Assembly (NCBI GenBank): GCA_016744555.1
Contig: JADGED010000077.1
Span: 291 to 10,375 of the forward strand
Direction: 5' to 3'
Length of the DNA stretch: 10,085 bases
Source: Desulfuromonadaceae bacterium
GTDB taxonomy: Bacteria > Desulfobacterota > Desulfuromonadia > Desulfuromonadales > Geopsychrobacteraceae
Shown here: in pieces, positions 1 to 6,009 of the stretch
Numbering within the stretch: position 1 is the first letter of the stretch
How the letters are laid out: each line of letters opens with the position of its first letter
The notes under the pieces: model-generated
The model's input: the letters and a program-made list of their open reading frames with translations, nothing else
What the model was told of the DNA's origin: nothing
Databases searched by the model: none
Translations under genes and position numbers: made by a program

Positions 1-58
1 GCGTAACAGTTAGGCAATATATTCACAGCAACAGGAAAAGAAAGAGATAAAGCGCCAG

Positions 59-670
59 CTATTCAACTACATTCATCGCTTCTACTTTTTCTGCCATCAA
101 AGTCAACAGACCATCATACCCATCGCGGCGGATAATCTCACCATAACTAGAGCGATAATTGCGAACTAAACTAACCCCCTCGATTACTAAATCAAAAACC
201 TGCCAAGTATTATCAACATAGATCATCATATAGTCTACAGGAATTTCAAGTTCTTCAGCAACAATCAAGGTTTCGATAATCGCCTGATCCCCCTTAACCC
301 GCTGTTTGAGATATTCAACATTTCCACCGGAGTAATCACCAATCCGGTTCAAGTAAGTACCTTCTAAAATTTTTACAAACAAATCAGAAAAACGCTGTTG
401 TTGCTCCACCGAAGCCTCTTGCCAGTGGCTGGCAAGAGTTCTACGAGACATAGATTCAACATTTAAAAATTCTTGCATCATCCCACTAACTAGCTCTTTT
501 TTTTCTAAACCACCGAGTTCAGGTTGTCGCAAAACATCTAGAATTGAATCTACCATCATTTTCACTTGAGCTTGTGGTGTAACTTTTTGAGCTTCATTTA
601 GCTCTGCTACAGCAAAAGCAGGAGCAATGATTAGTAACAACAAAAAACTACCTAGTAACAACTTTTTCAT
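59..670 (-). CDS. mlaC: MlaC-type periplasmic phospholipid-binding protein
   Basis: This 203-residue protein belongs to the MlaC/Ttg2D family, soluble periplasmic carriers that shuttle phospholipids between the outer-membrane MlaA complex and the inner-membrane MlaFEDB ABC transporter. Residues 1-20 or 1-22 form a signal peptide (KK, a run of Leu/Ile, then AFA or AVA before the mature chain). The C-terminal half carries the family signature WQVFDLVIEGVSLVRNYRS at residues 156-174, and the helical part contains EFLNVESMSRRTL at 68-79. The length is normal for the family. The ATG overlaps the mlaA stop as ATGA, with only a weak Shine-Dalgarno (GGGA) upstream, so translational coupling to mlaA is likely. 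The stop is TAG. No MlaF, MlaE or MlaD lies in the window, so the transporter is either further left or elsewhere. No terminator is visible in the 58 bases after the gene. Confidence 0.93.
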   Translation of the reverse strand: MKKLLLGSFLLLLIIAPAFAVAELNEAQKVTPQAQVKMMVDSILDVLRQPELGGLEKKELVSGMMQEFLNVESMSRRTLASHWQEASVEQQQRFSDLFVKILEGTYLNRIGDYSGGNVEYLKQRVKGDQAIIETLIVAEELEIPVDYMMIYVDNTWQVFDLVIEGVSLVRNYRSSYGEIIRRDGYDGLLTLMAEKVEAMNVVE

Positions 671-1566
671 AACAAGGTCCCTAACCAGTTAAAAGGGTTA
701 TAAAATTCACTATCAAACAGCGGCCCCTCAAATAAATTAATATTAAAGGTGTCGTCACCTATTTGAGCCGCACGACGTTGTGCATAAGCTGCACGGATAA
801 ACAAATATGGGTCAATAGCATCGCGTACGATACCCTCATAAGTATCACGATCGAGCGAGAGACGATTTTCGGCATCAAATAATTTAATTCCGGTATACTC
901 AATCGACTTAATGTTTGCGTAACGCAGAGGGTCAAGATAAGAGTCGACAAAGACGCCGCCAGCATCCCGTAAGCTTGATGGTCCAACTATCGGCAACACT
1001 AAGTAAAAACCGTGCCCAACACGATAATGACCCAATGTTTGACCAAAATCTTCAGTAACCTTCTTTACCCCTAAATAGGAATCTGCAGGATCGAACAAAC
1101 CAACAACACCGATAGTAGTATTAACCACAAAGCGATAACTTTCAGTGCCAAAGTCGCGAAATTTAAATTGCAACAAAGCATTTCCAGCCCGAATAGGGGT
1201 CGCAAGGTTGGAAAAAAAATTACCTACCGAAACCCGCGCTGGCCGAGGAACTACAAATCTATAACCTTTTGCAATCGGCTTAAAGGCATAAAAATACAAT
1301 TTATCATTGAGCCAAAAAACCCCTCGATTTAAAGGCTGAAGGGGGTCAGCAATCAACCTCTCATTACGTTGCGAAACAGTAGACTCACTATTAAAATCAC
1401 CAAAATCTGCGTCAAAATCATCGGCAAAAGAGTCGTGATCGGTGTCAGCAGCAGCCAAATAGACACTAGGTTCAACATCAATTCCACCATTGGCGGCGAG
1501 AGCTGGCCAAGAGGCAAGCAGAAGCAAACATCCAACCAGTCCAAAGATAGCTAACCTTATTTTCAC
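667..1566 (-). CDS. mlaA: MlaA (VacJ) family outer-membrane phospholipid-removal protein
   Basis: This 299-residue protein is of the MlaA/VacJ family, which forms a ring in the inner leaflet of the outer membrane and extracts mislocalised phospholipids for MlaC. Family hallmarks are DPLQPLNR at residues 74-81, the NFFSNLATPIR segment at 116-126, FVVNTTIGVVGLFDPA at 146-161 and GHGFYLVLPIVGPSSLRD at 184-201. The GTG start is supported by AAGGGGG at 1574-1580, 7 nt upstream and inside the end of mnmM, and it overlaps the mnmM stop as GTGA. Two points are odd. The signal peptide looks like signal peptidase I type (ALA-A, cleavage after residue 24). A lipobox-like LVGC at residues 10-13 has only a very short hydrophobic stretch before it and a hydrophobic run after it, so lipidation is doubtful, although classical MlaA is a lipoprotein. 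Residues 41-61 are an Asp/Phe-rich linker. The downstream partner mlaC overlaps by 4 nt. Confidence 0.93.
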   Translation of the reverse strand: MKIRLAIFGLVGCLLLLASWPALAANGGIDVEPSVYLAAADTDHDSFADDFDADFGDFNSESTVSQRNERLIADPLQPLNRGVFWLNDKLYFYAFKPIAKGYRFVVPRPARVSVGNFFSNLATPIRAGNALLQFKFRDFGTESYRFVVNTTIGVVGLFDPADSYLGVKKVTEDFGQTLGHYRVGHGFYLVLPIVGPSSLRDAGGVFVDSYLDPLRYANIKSIEYTGIKLFDAENRLSLDRDTYEGIVRDAIDPYLFIRAAYAQRRAAQIGDDTFNINLFEGPLFDSEFYNPFNWLGTLL

Positions 1567-2183
1567 TTATTTGCCCCCTTTAGTTTTTCTGCCACAAACA
1601 AAAAAGGTGCTTGAGGCCGATTACAGACCTGCAAGTGAATCACCTGAAACGCGACATCGCATAATTGAGTAAAATAATCCGACACTACCCTTCCCTCCTC
1701 CTCCCCACCGGGATGTCCTGGATATACAACAACAACCAAACGCCCACCAACAGCCAACAACGAGCAGGCTTGAATTAGTGCGTGCAAAGTCGTTTCAGGT
1801 TGCGTTACCAGCGCCTTATCGCCACCGGGAAGATAACCAAGGTTAGCAATAATCGCCTGCGCTGGCGCTGGAACGTATGCCGAAATTTCAGCATGACTAA
1901 TCTGCAGCAAGTCAATCCCTGCACCAATAACTGGAGGCTCAACCTCGGTCAACTGCATTCGCACCTTACCTCCGGCAGCAGCAAGGCGTTTTTGCGCAGC
2001 GACTAACGCTTGAGACTGCACATCTACACCGACAATTTGCCCTCCAGAACCAACAAGATCATATAAAAAAAGGGTGTCCTTCCCAGTACCTACAGTAAGG
2101 TCAACCACAAGGTCACCAGCTTGAACTACCTCGGACAAAAGCTGTTGACCCCATTGCACTACTTTAGTCAGTGACGGTTTCAA
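1563..2183 (-). CDS. mnmM: MnmM (YtqB) family SAM-dependent tRNA methyltransferase
   Basis: This 206-residue class I SAM-dependent methyltransferase matches the YtqB/MnmM family (older name: putative rRNA methylase). Characterised members methylate nm5(s2)U to mnm5(s2)U at wobble position 34 of tRNA. SAM-binding motif I is DLTVGTGKDT at residues 28-37, and the acidic residue at the end of strand 2 is Asp54 (GVDVQ). The family-defining block NLGYLPGGDK is at 114-123, followed by YPGHPGG at 154-160 and NRPQAPFLFVAEK near the C-terminus. The TTG start overlaps the stop of the preceding gene as TTGA. No good Shine-Dalgarno is seen, so re-initiation or coupling is likely; a GTG at codon 9 is an alternative start. 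The reading from TTG matches the usual family N-terminus in layout. The gene sits between a TerB-like gene and mlaA with 4-nt overlaps on both sides. The family is certain, the exact tRNA product is inferred. Confidence 0.9.
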   Translation of the reverse strand: MKPSLTKVVQWGQQLLSEVVQAGDLVVDLTVGTGKDTLFLYDLVGSGGQIVGVDVQSQALVAAQKRLAAAGGKVRMQLTEVEPPVIGAGIDLLQISHAEISAYVPAPAQAIIANLGYLPGGDKALVTQPETTLHALIQACSLLAVGGRLVVVVYPGHPGGEEEGRVVSDYFTQLCDVAFQVIHLQVCNRPQAPFLFVAEKLKGANK

Positions 2184-2623
2184 GATTTTGCTACAAGCAG
2201 TTTAGCCGCAATTAATTGGCGATGAGAAAGTCCTATCAAACTTCCAAGCTGGCGCATCAGAGCTTCTTCGTAGTGGTCAAGGTGATCATCAGCATAGACT
2301 AATTGCCATATTGCGGTGATAATCTGCTCTTTCTCGGGCTGAGTGAACGCCATATTTATTTCACGAGTAAACTGATGCAGATCGTGGCTATTTGCACGTG
2401 CACTTGTAGCTAGTTCCAACAGTTCAACCAATGACTCTTCAGCAACACCGAAGTTTTCGACCAAAAGGGTACCCAGCAAATCTTGCTCAGCTTGATGAAA
2501 TTCCCCATCGGCATGGGCAACCTCAAGCAGTAACACTGCTGCTGCCAAAGGAATTCTATCTTTTGACAAACTGCTTTCTTGCGCAGAAGGAGCGGAAAAG
2601 ACCTGCAATAAACGCTTTAACAT
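2180..2623 (-). CDS. TerB-fold protein (TerB/DjlA-N type, COG4103-like), function unknown
   Basis: This 147-residue, all-helical, probably cytoplasmic protein has the TerB-like fold. Two acidic, potentially metal-binding helical hairpins are visible: HADGEFHQAEQDLL starting at residue 37 (Asp39, Glu46) and YADDHLDHYEEALM starting at residue 110 (Asp112, Asp116, Glu119). This pseudo-twofold arrangement is typical of TerB and of the N-terminal domain of DjlA. No signal peptide or membrane segment is seen and there is no J domain. TerB proteins were named for tellurite resistance, but no other ter genes are present, so that role should not be assumed. The ATG has a weak GGAAC upstream. The gene starts 34 nt after fluC and overlaps mnmM by 4 nt, so it belongs to the same operon. 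Its function in this context is not known. Confidence 0.82.
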   Translation of the reverse strand: MLKRLLQVFSAPSAQESSLSKDRIPLAAAVLLLEVAHADGEFHQAEQDLLGTLLVENFGVAEESLVELLELATSARANSHDLHQFTREINMAFTQPEKEQIITAIWQLVYADDHLDHYEEALMRQLGSLIGLSHRQLIAAKLLVAKS

Positions 2624-2657
2624 ATCAATATAGTTCCAAAATTATAAAATTTACGAT

Positions 2658-3032
2658 TTATGCTAATTGTCGAGCAACAACGACACCAACAAAAGCAAAC
2701 AATAAACAAAGGACTACATTTAAACCAATATTCGCCCCAGCTTGCCAAAACCTGCCATCCTCTAAAAACCTAAGAGTTTCATAGGAAAAGGTTGAAAATG
2801 TAGTAAACCCTCCCATAAACCCTGTTGCCATCCCTAAGCGCACTTCTGGGCTAAAATAGCCGCCCCTAATACCAAACGTTAGCAACATTCCCAACAAGAA
2901 TGATCCCACGATATTAACCAATAAAGTTCCATAAGGAAAATTGCGCCCAAGCAACTGGTAAGTCCAGCTGGACGCTAAGTAACGCGCAACACAACCTAAA
3001 CCGCCAAACAAACCGATATAAAACAAATGCAT
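2658..3032 (-). CDS. crcB: Fluoride-specific ion channel FluC (CrcB)
   Basis: This 124-residue inner-membrane protein has four hydrophobic segments and belongs to the FluC/CrcB family. Family members assemble as antiparallel dual-topology dimers and let toxic cytoplasmic fluoride escape. Visible hallmarks are GGLGCVARY at residues 10-18, GTLLVNIVGSF at 35-45 with the conserved pore Asn40, and GFMGGFTTFSTFSYET at 71-86. The last holds the phenylalanines lining the fluoride path (Phe79 and Phe82) and the Thr/Gly segment that forms the central sodium site. Only one copy is present, consistent with a homodimer. It is the first gene of the minus-strand operon, read from the promoter at 3132-3160. 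The ATG has no strong Shine-Dalgarno; a weak AGG lies about 14 nt upstream. I find no crcB-motif fluoride riboswitch in the leader. Confidence 0.95.
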   Translation of the reverse strand: MHLFYIGLFGGLGCVARYLASSWTYQLLGRNFPYGTLLVNIVGSFLLGMLLTFGIRGGYFSPEVRLGMATGFMGGFTTFSTFSYETLRFLEDGRFWQAGANIGLNVVLCLLFAFVGVVVARQLA

Positions 3033-3067
3033 CGAATGCCCAAACCTAAGGATACTTAATTCTACGC

Positions 3068-3100
3068 TTACATGCTCGCTCTATTAGCGTGAGCACGTAA
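3068..3100 (-). promoter_or_regulatory. Hairpin in the leader of the fluC operon
   Basis: Two 10-nt arms (3068-3077 and 3091-3100) are complementary apart from one G-U wobble, with a 13-nt loop in which GCT and AGC can add three more pairs. The structure lies in the predicted 5' leader, between the promoter at 3132-3160 and the fluC ATG. No U-run follows it on the minus strand, so it does not look like an intrinsic terminator. It could be an RNA stability element or an operator. The inverted repeat is seen directly; its role is inferred. Confidence 0.45.
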
Positions 3101-3131
3101 ACAAGAATGCCAAAACGCTAAAAATCGCAAT

Positions 3132-3160
3132 ATTATCAACCAGACTTTAACCGCTGTCAA
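3132..3160 (-). promoter_or_regulatory. Sigma-70 type promoter for the fluC-terB-mnmM-mlaA-mlaC operon
   Basis: On the minus strand there is a perfect -35 TTGACA (3155-3160), a 17-nt spacer and a -10 GATAAT (3132-3137) with one mismatch to consensus. This predicts a transcript start near 3125 and a leader of about 90 nt before the fluC ATG. The -35 lies about 55 bp from the -35 of the divergent bamD promoter, so the two units could influence each other. Confidence 0.72.
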
Positions 3161-3214
3161 TCGACAACTTACATTTAACATTACCCCTTTTTACCTTCCT
3201 GCAAAGTAAGACGA

Positions 3215-3243
3215 TTGACAAATCACAATATATTCCGTAGCTT
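3215..3243 (+). promoter_or_regulatory. Candidate sigma-70 promoter for bamD
   Basis: A perfect -35 TTGACA at 3215-3220 is followed after 17 nt by TAGCTT at 3238-3243, which keeps the key first T, second A and last T of a -10 box. The predicted start near 3250 gives a short leader of about 30 nt. The weak -10 lowers confidence. The promoter diverges from the fluC operon promoter. Confidence 0.5.
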
Positions 3244-3282
3244 CTTTTCATCCCATTCACAACAAGAAGGAATACTACATTG

Positions 3283-4074
3283 ATGAAACCTCCACACAAA
3301 CACTTGCTGCTAGTCATAATTTGTCTTTTTTTAGCAGCGTGTAGCGGCAGCAAAGACAAACCGCAAAGCACCGCAGAACTGTACTTCCAAAAAGGCGAAA
3401 AGCAATTTGAAAGCAAACTATACGATGATGCTATAGCATCGTGGGAGAAAGTACGTGACACTTTTTACTCCCCAAAACTTAGTATGCTAGCTGAATTGAA
3501 AATTGCTGAAACTTACTACGTTGCTAAGCGTTACGATGAAGCAGCTAGTGCTTTTAGTCACTTCTTAGAGCAACACCCAAACGATCCGCGCGCAGCTTCA
3601 ATCTACTACCGCATGGGGCTAAGTCACTACCAGCAAATCCTTACGCCGGATCGTGACCAAACTACCACCCAAAAGGCTCTCGACAGCTTTACAAAACTAA
3701 TCGAACTGTTTCCAAATGACAGCCGTGTTCAAGAAGCTAAAGACCAAATTCAACGCTGTCGTACCAGACTTGCTGAACATGAAGTTTATGTTGGCAAATT
3801 CTACCTTAAGAAAAAACGTTACCAAGCAGCGATTAATCGACTAGAGGGAATTCTTGAATCTTTCCCAGACTACTTTTACCGTGATGAAGCATATTTCTAT
3901 CTCGGGAAAACTTATATCCTAGTTAAAGATACGCCCAAAGCTCTTGTTATCTACAATAAATTAGCAACTGAATTCCCCAACAGCGACTTCCTTGAAAAAG
4001 CACATAAGCTGTTGGAAAAAAATGAGCTAGATTTGGCTCAAAAAGATCATGGACAACTGCCAGGAGAAAAATAA
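3283..4074 (+). CDS. bamD: BamD-type outer-membrane assembly lipoprotein (TPR protein)
   Basis: This 263-residue lipoprotein resembles BamD (YfiO/ComL), the essential TPR component of the BAM complex that folds beta-barrel proteins into the outer membrane. The signal peptide ends in the lipobox LAAC, with the lipidated cysteine at residue 20. Helical repeats follow from about residue 30 (ELYFQKGEKQFESKLYDDAI) to about 245. BamD-specific blocks are the DRDQT motif at 123-127 and RLAEHEVYVGKFYLKKKRY at 162-180, both more characteristic than generic TPR matches. E. coli BamD is 245 residues, so the length fits. The start is slightly ambiguous: TTG at 3280 is directly followed by ATG at 3283, and the AAGAAGG at 3264-3270 would suit either. 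I chose ATG. No bam partner is nearby, which is normal for this gene. No clear terminator follows, and the next gene has its own promoter. Confidence 0.88.
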   Translation: MKPPHKHLLLVIICLFLAACSGSKDKPQSTAELYFQKGEKQFESKLYDDAIASWEKVRDTFYSPKLSMLAELKIAETYYVAKRYDEAASAFSHFLEQHPNDPRAASIYYRMGLSHYQQILTPDRDQTTTQKALDSFTKLIELFPNDSRVQEAKDQIQRCRTRLAEHEVYVGKFYLKKKRYQAAINRLEGILESFPDYFYRDEAYFYLGKTYILVKDTPKALVIYNKLATEFPNSDFLEKAHKLLEKNELDLAQKDHGQLPGEK

Positions 4075-4169
4075 TAACAACATCTATAAGTTTAATTTTA
4101 CTAGCATACTGGCTACAATTTACCGGATACCAGAAATGTTAATTTAATACTACAGCACCATGTTTTCCC

Positions 4170-4199
4170 TTGACTTGCAGAACATCAACATTATATAAG
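4170..4199 (+). promoter_or_regulatory. Sigma-70 type promoter for the CoA-transferase gene
   Basis: A -35 box TTGACT at 4170-4175 is followed by overlapping -10 candidates, TATATA (4192-4197, spacer 16) and TATAAG (4194-4199, spacer 18). Transcription would start near 4205, giving an unusually long leader of about 180 nt before the ATG at 4384. The 309-base gap after bamD (4075-4383) otherwise holds the repeats listed separately; I see no coding region or RNA gene in it. Confidence 0.62.
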
Positions 4200-4202
4200 A
4201 AA

Positions 4203-4324
4203 CGCTGTTATTTTCCCACTAAATCAAGCTTAACAATTTCGCTGGGTAAACATTTAAAGTAAAGTTGATTGTGTACATTTCATCAACTTATCAAACGAGC
4301 ATAAACCAAACATAGCGCTGTTAT
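4203..4324 (+). repeat. Direct repeat CGCTGTTAT, two copies 113 bp apart
   Basis: CGCTGTTAT occurs at 4203-4211, on the predicted transcription start, and again at 4316-4324, where it forms the left half of the palindrome at 4317-4330. The first copy is therefore a half-site of the second. Nine matching bases in a 200-bp AT-rich leader could be chance, but the positions fit paired operator sites. Confidence 0.4.
4262..4289. repeat. Inverted repeat, 8-bp arms, in the CoA-transferase leader
   Basis: AAGTTGAT at 4262-4269 and ATCAACTT at 4282-4289 are perfect reverse complements separated by 12 nt. In DNA this could be a dimeric regulator site; in RNA it is an A/U-rich hairpin of modest stability. 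No U-run follows, so it is not a terminator. Confidence 0.5.
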
Positions 4325-4330
4325 AACAGC
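4317..4330. promoter_or_regulatory. 14-bp perfect palindrome, candidate operator
   Basis: GCTGTTATAACAGC is a perfect 14-bp palindrome. Skipping one mismatched base on each side adds two further matching bases per arm (4314-4333). The dyad symmetry without a loop is typical of a dimeric regulator site and less so of an RNA hairpin. The regulator is not identifiable from the window. Confidence 0.5.
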
Positions 4331-4342
4331 ACTTATTAACTT

Positions 4343-4356
4343 GATGCTTAAGCATC
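4343..4356. promoter_or_regulatory. 14-bp perfect palindrome just upstream of the ribosome binding site
   Basis: GATGCTTAAGCATC is a perfect palindrome centred 26 bp downstream of the centre of the previous one. In RNA it could form a 5-bp stem with a UUAA loop, extendable by AAC/GUU pairs across a 2-nt bulge, ending about 11 nt before the Shine-Dalgarno. It may be a second operator or an element affecting translation; both are inference. Confidence 0.5.
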
Positions 4357-4369
4357 GTTGTCCTTTAAT

Positions 4370-4377
4370 AGGAGGAG
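4370..4377 (+). promoter_or_regulatory. Very strong ribosome binding site
   Basis: AGGAGGAG at 4370-4377 lies 6 nt before the ATG at 4384 and is almost fully complementary to the 16S rRNA 3' end. It fixes the start of the CoA-transferase gene and is much stronger than any other site in the window, pointing to high expression. Confidence 0.85.
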
Positions 4378-4383
4378 TAAAGA

Positions 4384-5973
4384 ATGTCCGAGTTCGGAAC
4401 ACTTCAGGATCGCGTACGCCGCAAATCACTTCTTAGTAAAGTGGTATCTGCAGAAGATTGTCTCCAGTACTTCAAAGGTGGAGAGAACCTTCTATGGTCT
4501 GGCTTTACCCCAGCCGGTTACCCAAAAGCAGTTCCAATCGCACTAGCTGATCACGTAGAAGCTAACAACCTACAAGGCAAGATGAAGTTCAACCTCTTCA
4601 TTGGTGCTTCTGTTGGAGCCGAAACTGAGGATCGCTGGGCATCACTTGACATGATCGATCGTCGCTGGCCTTACCAAACCGGTAAAAACATCGCCAAAGG
4701 TATCAATGCTGGTCGTATCCGTATGGGCGACAAGCACTTGGGCCTTTTTGCTCAGGATGTTGGCTACGGTTTCTACACCGAAAATGGCCGTTACGATATC
4801 GGTATCGTTGAAGTATCAGCTATCACTGAAGATTGTGGCCTAGCTCTAACCACCTCTTGTGGTATCGTTGCTGAAGCCTTGCACCTATGTGACAAGATCA
4901 TCATCGAAGTTAACACTGGGCAGCCTTCTTTCGAAGGTATCCACGATATCGCCATGCAACAGAAGCCACCAAATCGTCAGCCATTCTTGATCACCGAAGC
5001 ACATACTCGTATGGGCACCCCATATGTCCCATGTGATCCAGACAAAATTATCGCTATTGTAGAGTCTAAGCATCGTGATAAAGGTCGTGCATTTGCTGGT
5101 CAAGATGACACTTCTGACGCTATTGCTGGTCACTTGATGGAATTCTTCGCCCACGAAGTTAAAATGGGTCGTCTACCAGAAAACTTGCTTCCACTACAAT
5201 CTGGTGTTGGTTCTATCGCTAACGCAGTTGTTGGTGGTCTTGCTAATGGTCCTTTCACCAACCTCTCTGTTTACACTGAGGTTCTTCAGGACACCATGCT
5301 TGACTTCTTCGATTCTGGTAAATTGAACTTTGCTTCAGCTTGTTCATTATCTCTATCAGAAGACCCAGGCTTCCCACGTTTCTTCGAAAACTGGGACAAG
5401 TACTTTGGCAAGTGCGTATTGCGCCCACTGTCAATTTCCAATGCTCCTGAGCCAATCCGTCGTCTAGGTTGTATTGCCATGAACACACCAGTTGAATTTG
5501 ACATGTATGGTCATGCAAACTCAACTCTAGTTGGTGGTACCCGGATGATCAACGGTCTTGGTGGTTCTGGTGACTTCTTACGTAATGGCTTCTTGAAGAT
5601 TATGCACTCACCATCAACCCGTCCAAGTAAAACTGATCCACATGGTATTACTTGTGTTGTACCTAAGGCTCCTCATATTGACCATACTGAGCACGATCTT
5701 GATGTATTGGTTACTGAGCGTGGTCTAGCTGACTTGCGTGGTGTTGCTCCTAAAGAGCGTGCCAAGCTTATCATCGAAAAGTGTGGTCACCCTGAGTACC
5801 AGCCTATCCTCAATGACTACCTTGAGATGGCTACTAATGATTGTATCGCCCGTGGCGTCGGTCACGAGCCTCAGATGTTTGATCGTGCATTCAAAATGCA
5901 ACAAAACCTTGCTCAAAACGGCACCATGCGTATTAAGAGCTGGGACATCAAAGTCGATCTTTGCGAAGACTAA
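4384..5973 (+). CDS. Acetyl-CoA hydrolase/transferase family protein, probably succinyl-CoA:acetate CoA-transferase
   Basis: This 529-residue cytoplasmic enzyme belongs to the acetyl-CoA hydrolase/transferase family (AarC, Cat1, Ach1 and the Geobacter succinyl:acetate CoA-transferases). Such enzymes move CoA between succinate and acetate through a glutamyl-CoA thioester. In acetate-oxidising Desulfuromonadota this activates acetate while completing the TCA cycle step from succinyl-CoA to succinate. The catalytic glutamate is expected to be Glu299 in VYTEV, close to Glu294 of AarC. The block SGVGSIANAVVGGL leads up to it, and the glycine-rich CoA-binding loop GLGGSGDF is at residues 391-398. 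The C-terminal domain shows the usual LVTERGLADLRGVAPKERA. The length is near the family norm of 500-530. Codon choice favours GGT, CGT, GTT and GCT, unlike the neighbours, and the ribosome binding site is strong, both fitting high expression. The gene stands alone between its own promoter and terminator. The substrate pair is inferred; hydrolase activity cannot be excluded. Confidence 0.9.
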   Translation: MSEFGTLQDRVRRKSLLSKVVSAEDCLQYFKGGENLLWSGFTPAGYPKAVPIALADHVEANNLQGKMKFNLFIGASVGAETEDRWASLDMIDRRWPYQTGKNIAKGINAGRIRMGDKHLGLFAQDVGYGFYTENGRYDIGIVEVSAITEDCGLALTTSCGIVAEALHLCDKIIIEVNTGQPSFEGIHDIAMQQKPPNRQPFLITEAHTRMGTPYVPCDPDKIIAIVESKHRDKGRAFAGQDDTSDAIAGHLMEFFAHEVKMGRLPENLLPLQSGVGSIANAVVGGLANGPFTNLSVYTEVLQDTMLDFFDSGKLNFASACSLSLSEDPGFPRFFENWDKYFGKCVLRPLSISNAPEPIRRLGCIAMNTPVEFDMYGHANSTLVGGTRMINGLGGSGDFLRNGFLKIMHSPSTRPSKTDPHGITCVVPKAPHIDHTEHDLDVLVTERGLADLRGVAPKERAKLIIEKCGHPEYQPILNDYLEMATNDCIARGVGHEPQMFDRAFKMQQNLAQNGTMRIKSWDIKVDLCED

Positions 5974-5974
5974 A

Positions 5975-5993
5975 AAGCACATCCAATGTGCTT
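5975..5993 (+). repeat. Hairpin directly after the CoA-transferase stop codon
   Basis: AAGCACAT and ATGTGCTT form a perfect 8-bp stem with a 3-nt loop, starting one base after the TAA. No T-run follows, so termination is more likely at 6010-6039. A competing stem CGAAG/CTTCG (5964-5968 with 5991-5995) is possible. It may protect the mRNA 3' end. Confidence 0.5.
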
Positions 5994-6009
5994 CGACTAT
6001 AGGTAACAA

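Noticed and set aside
1..58. Start of another minus-strand gene after mlaC
   Set aside because: A GTG-initiated frame of a few codons is possible near base 24, but there is no Shine-Dalgarno and too little sequence to support a gene.
2180..2623. Tellurite resistance operon
   Set aside because: Only a TerB-fold protein is present; no TerC, TerD, TerZ or related genes occur around it.
3033..3130. Fluoride (crcB-motif) riboswitch in front of fluC
   Set aside because: Read on the minus strand, the leader lacks the conserved GGNGATGG-like start and the CTGATGACNCCTA-like 3' block, so the motif is not present.
4341..4369. Second promoter TTGATG-N17-TTTAAT close to the CoA-transferase start
   Set aside because: The spacing is good, but transcription would begin at or inside the Shine-Dalgarno about 8 nt from the ATG, which does not fit the strong ribosome binding site.
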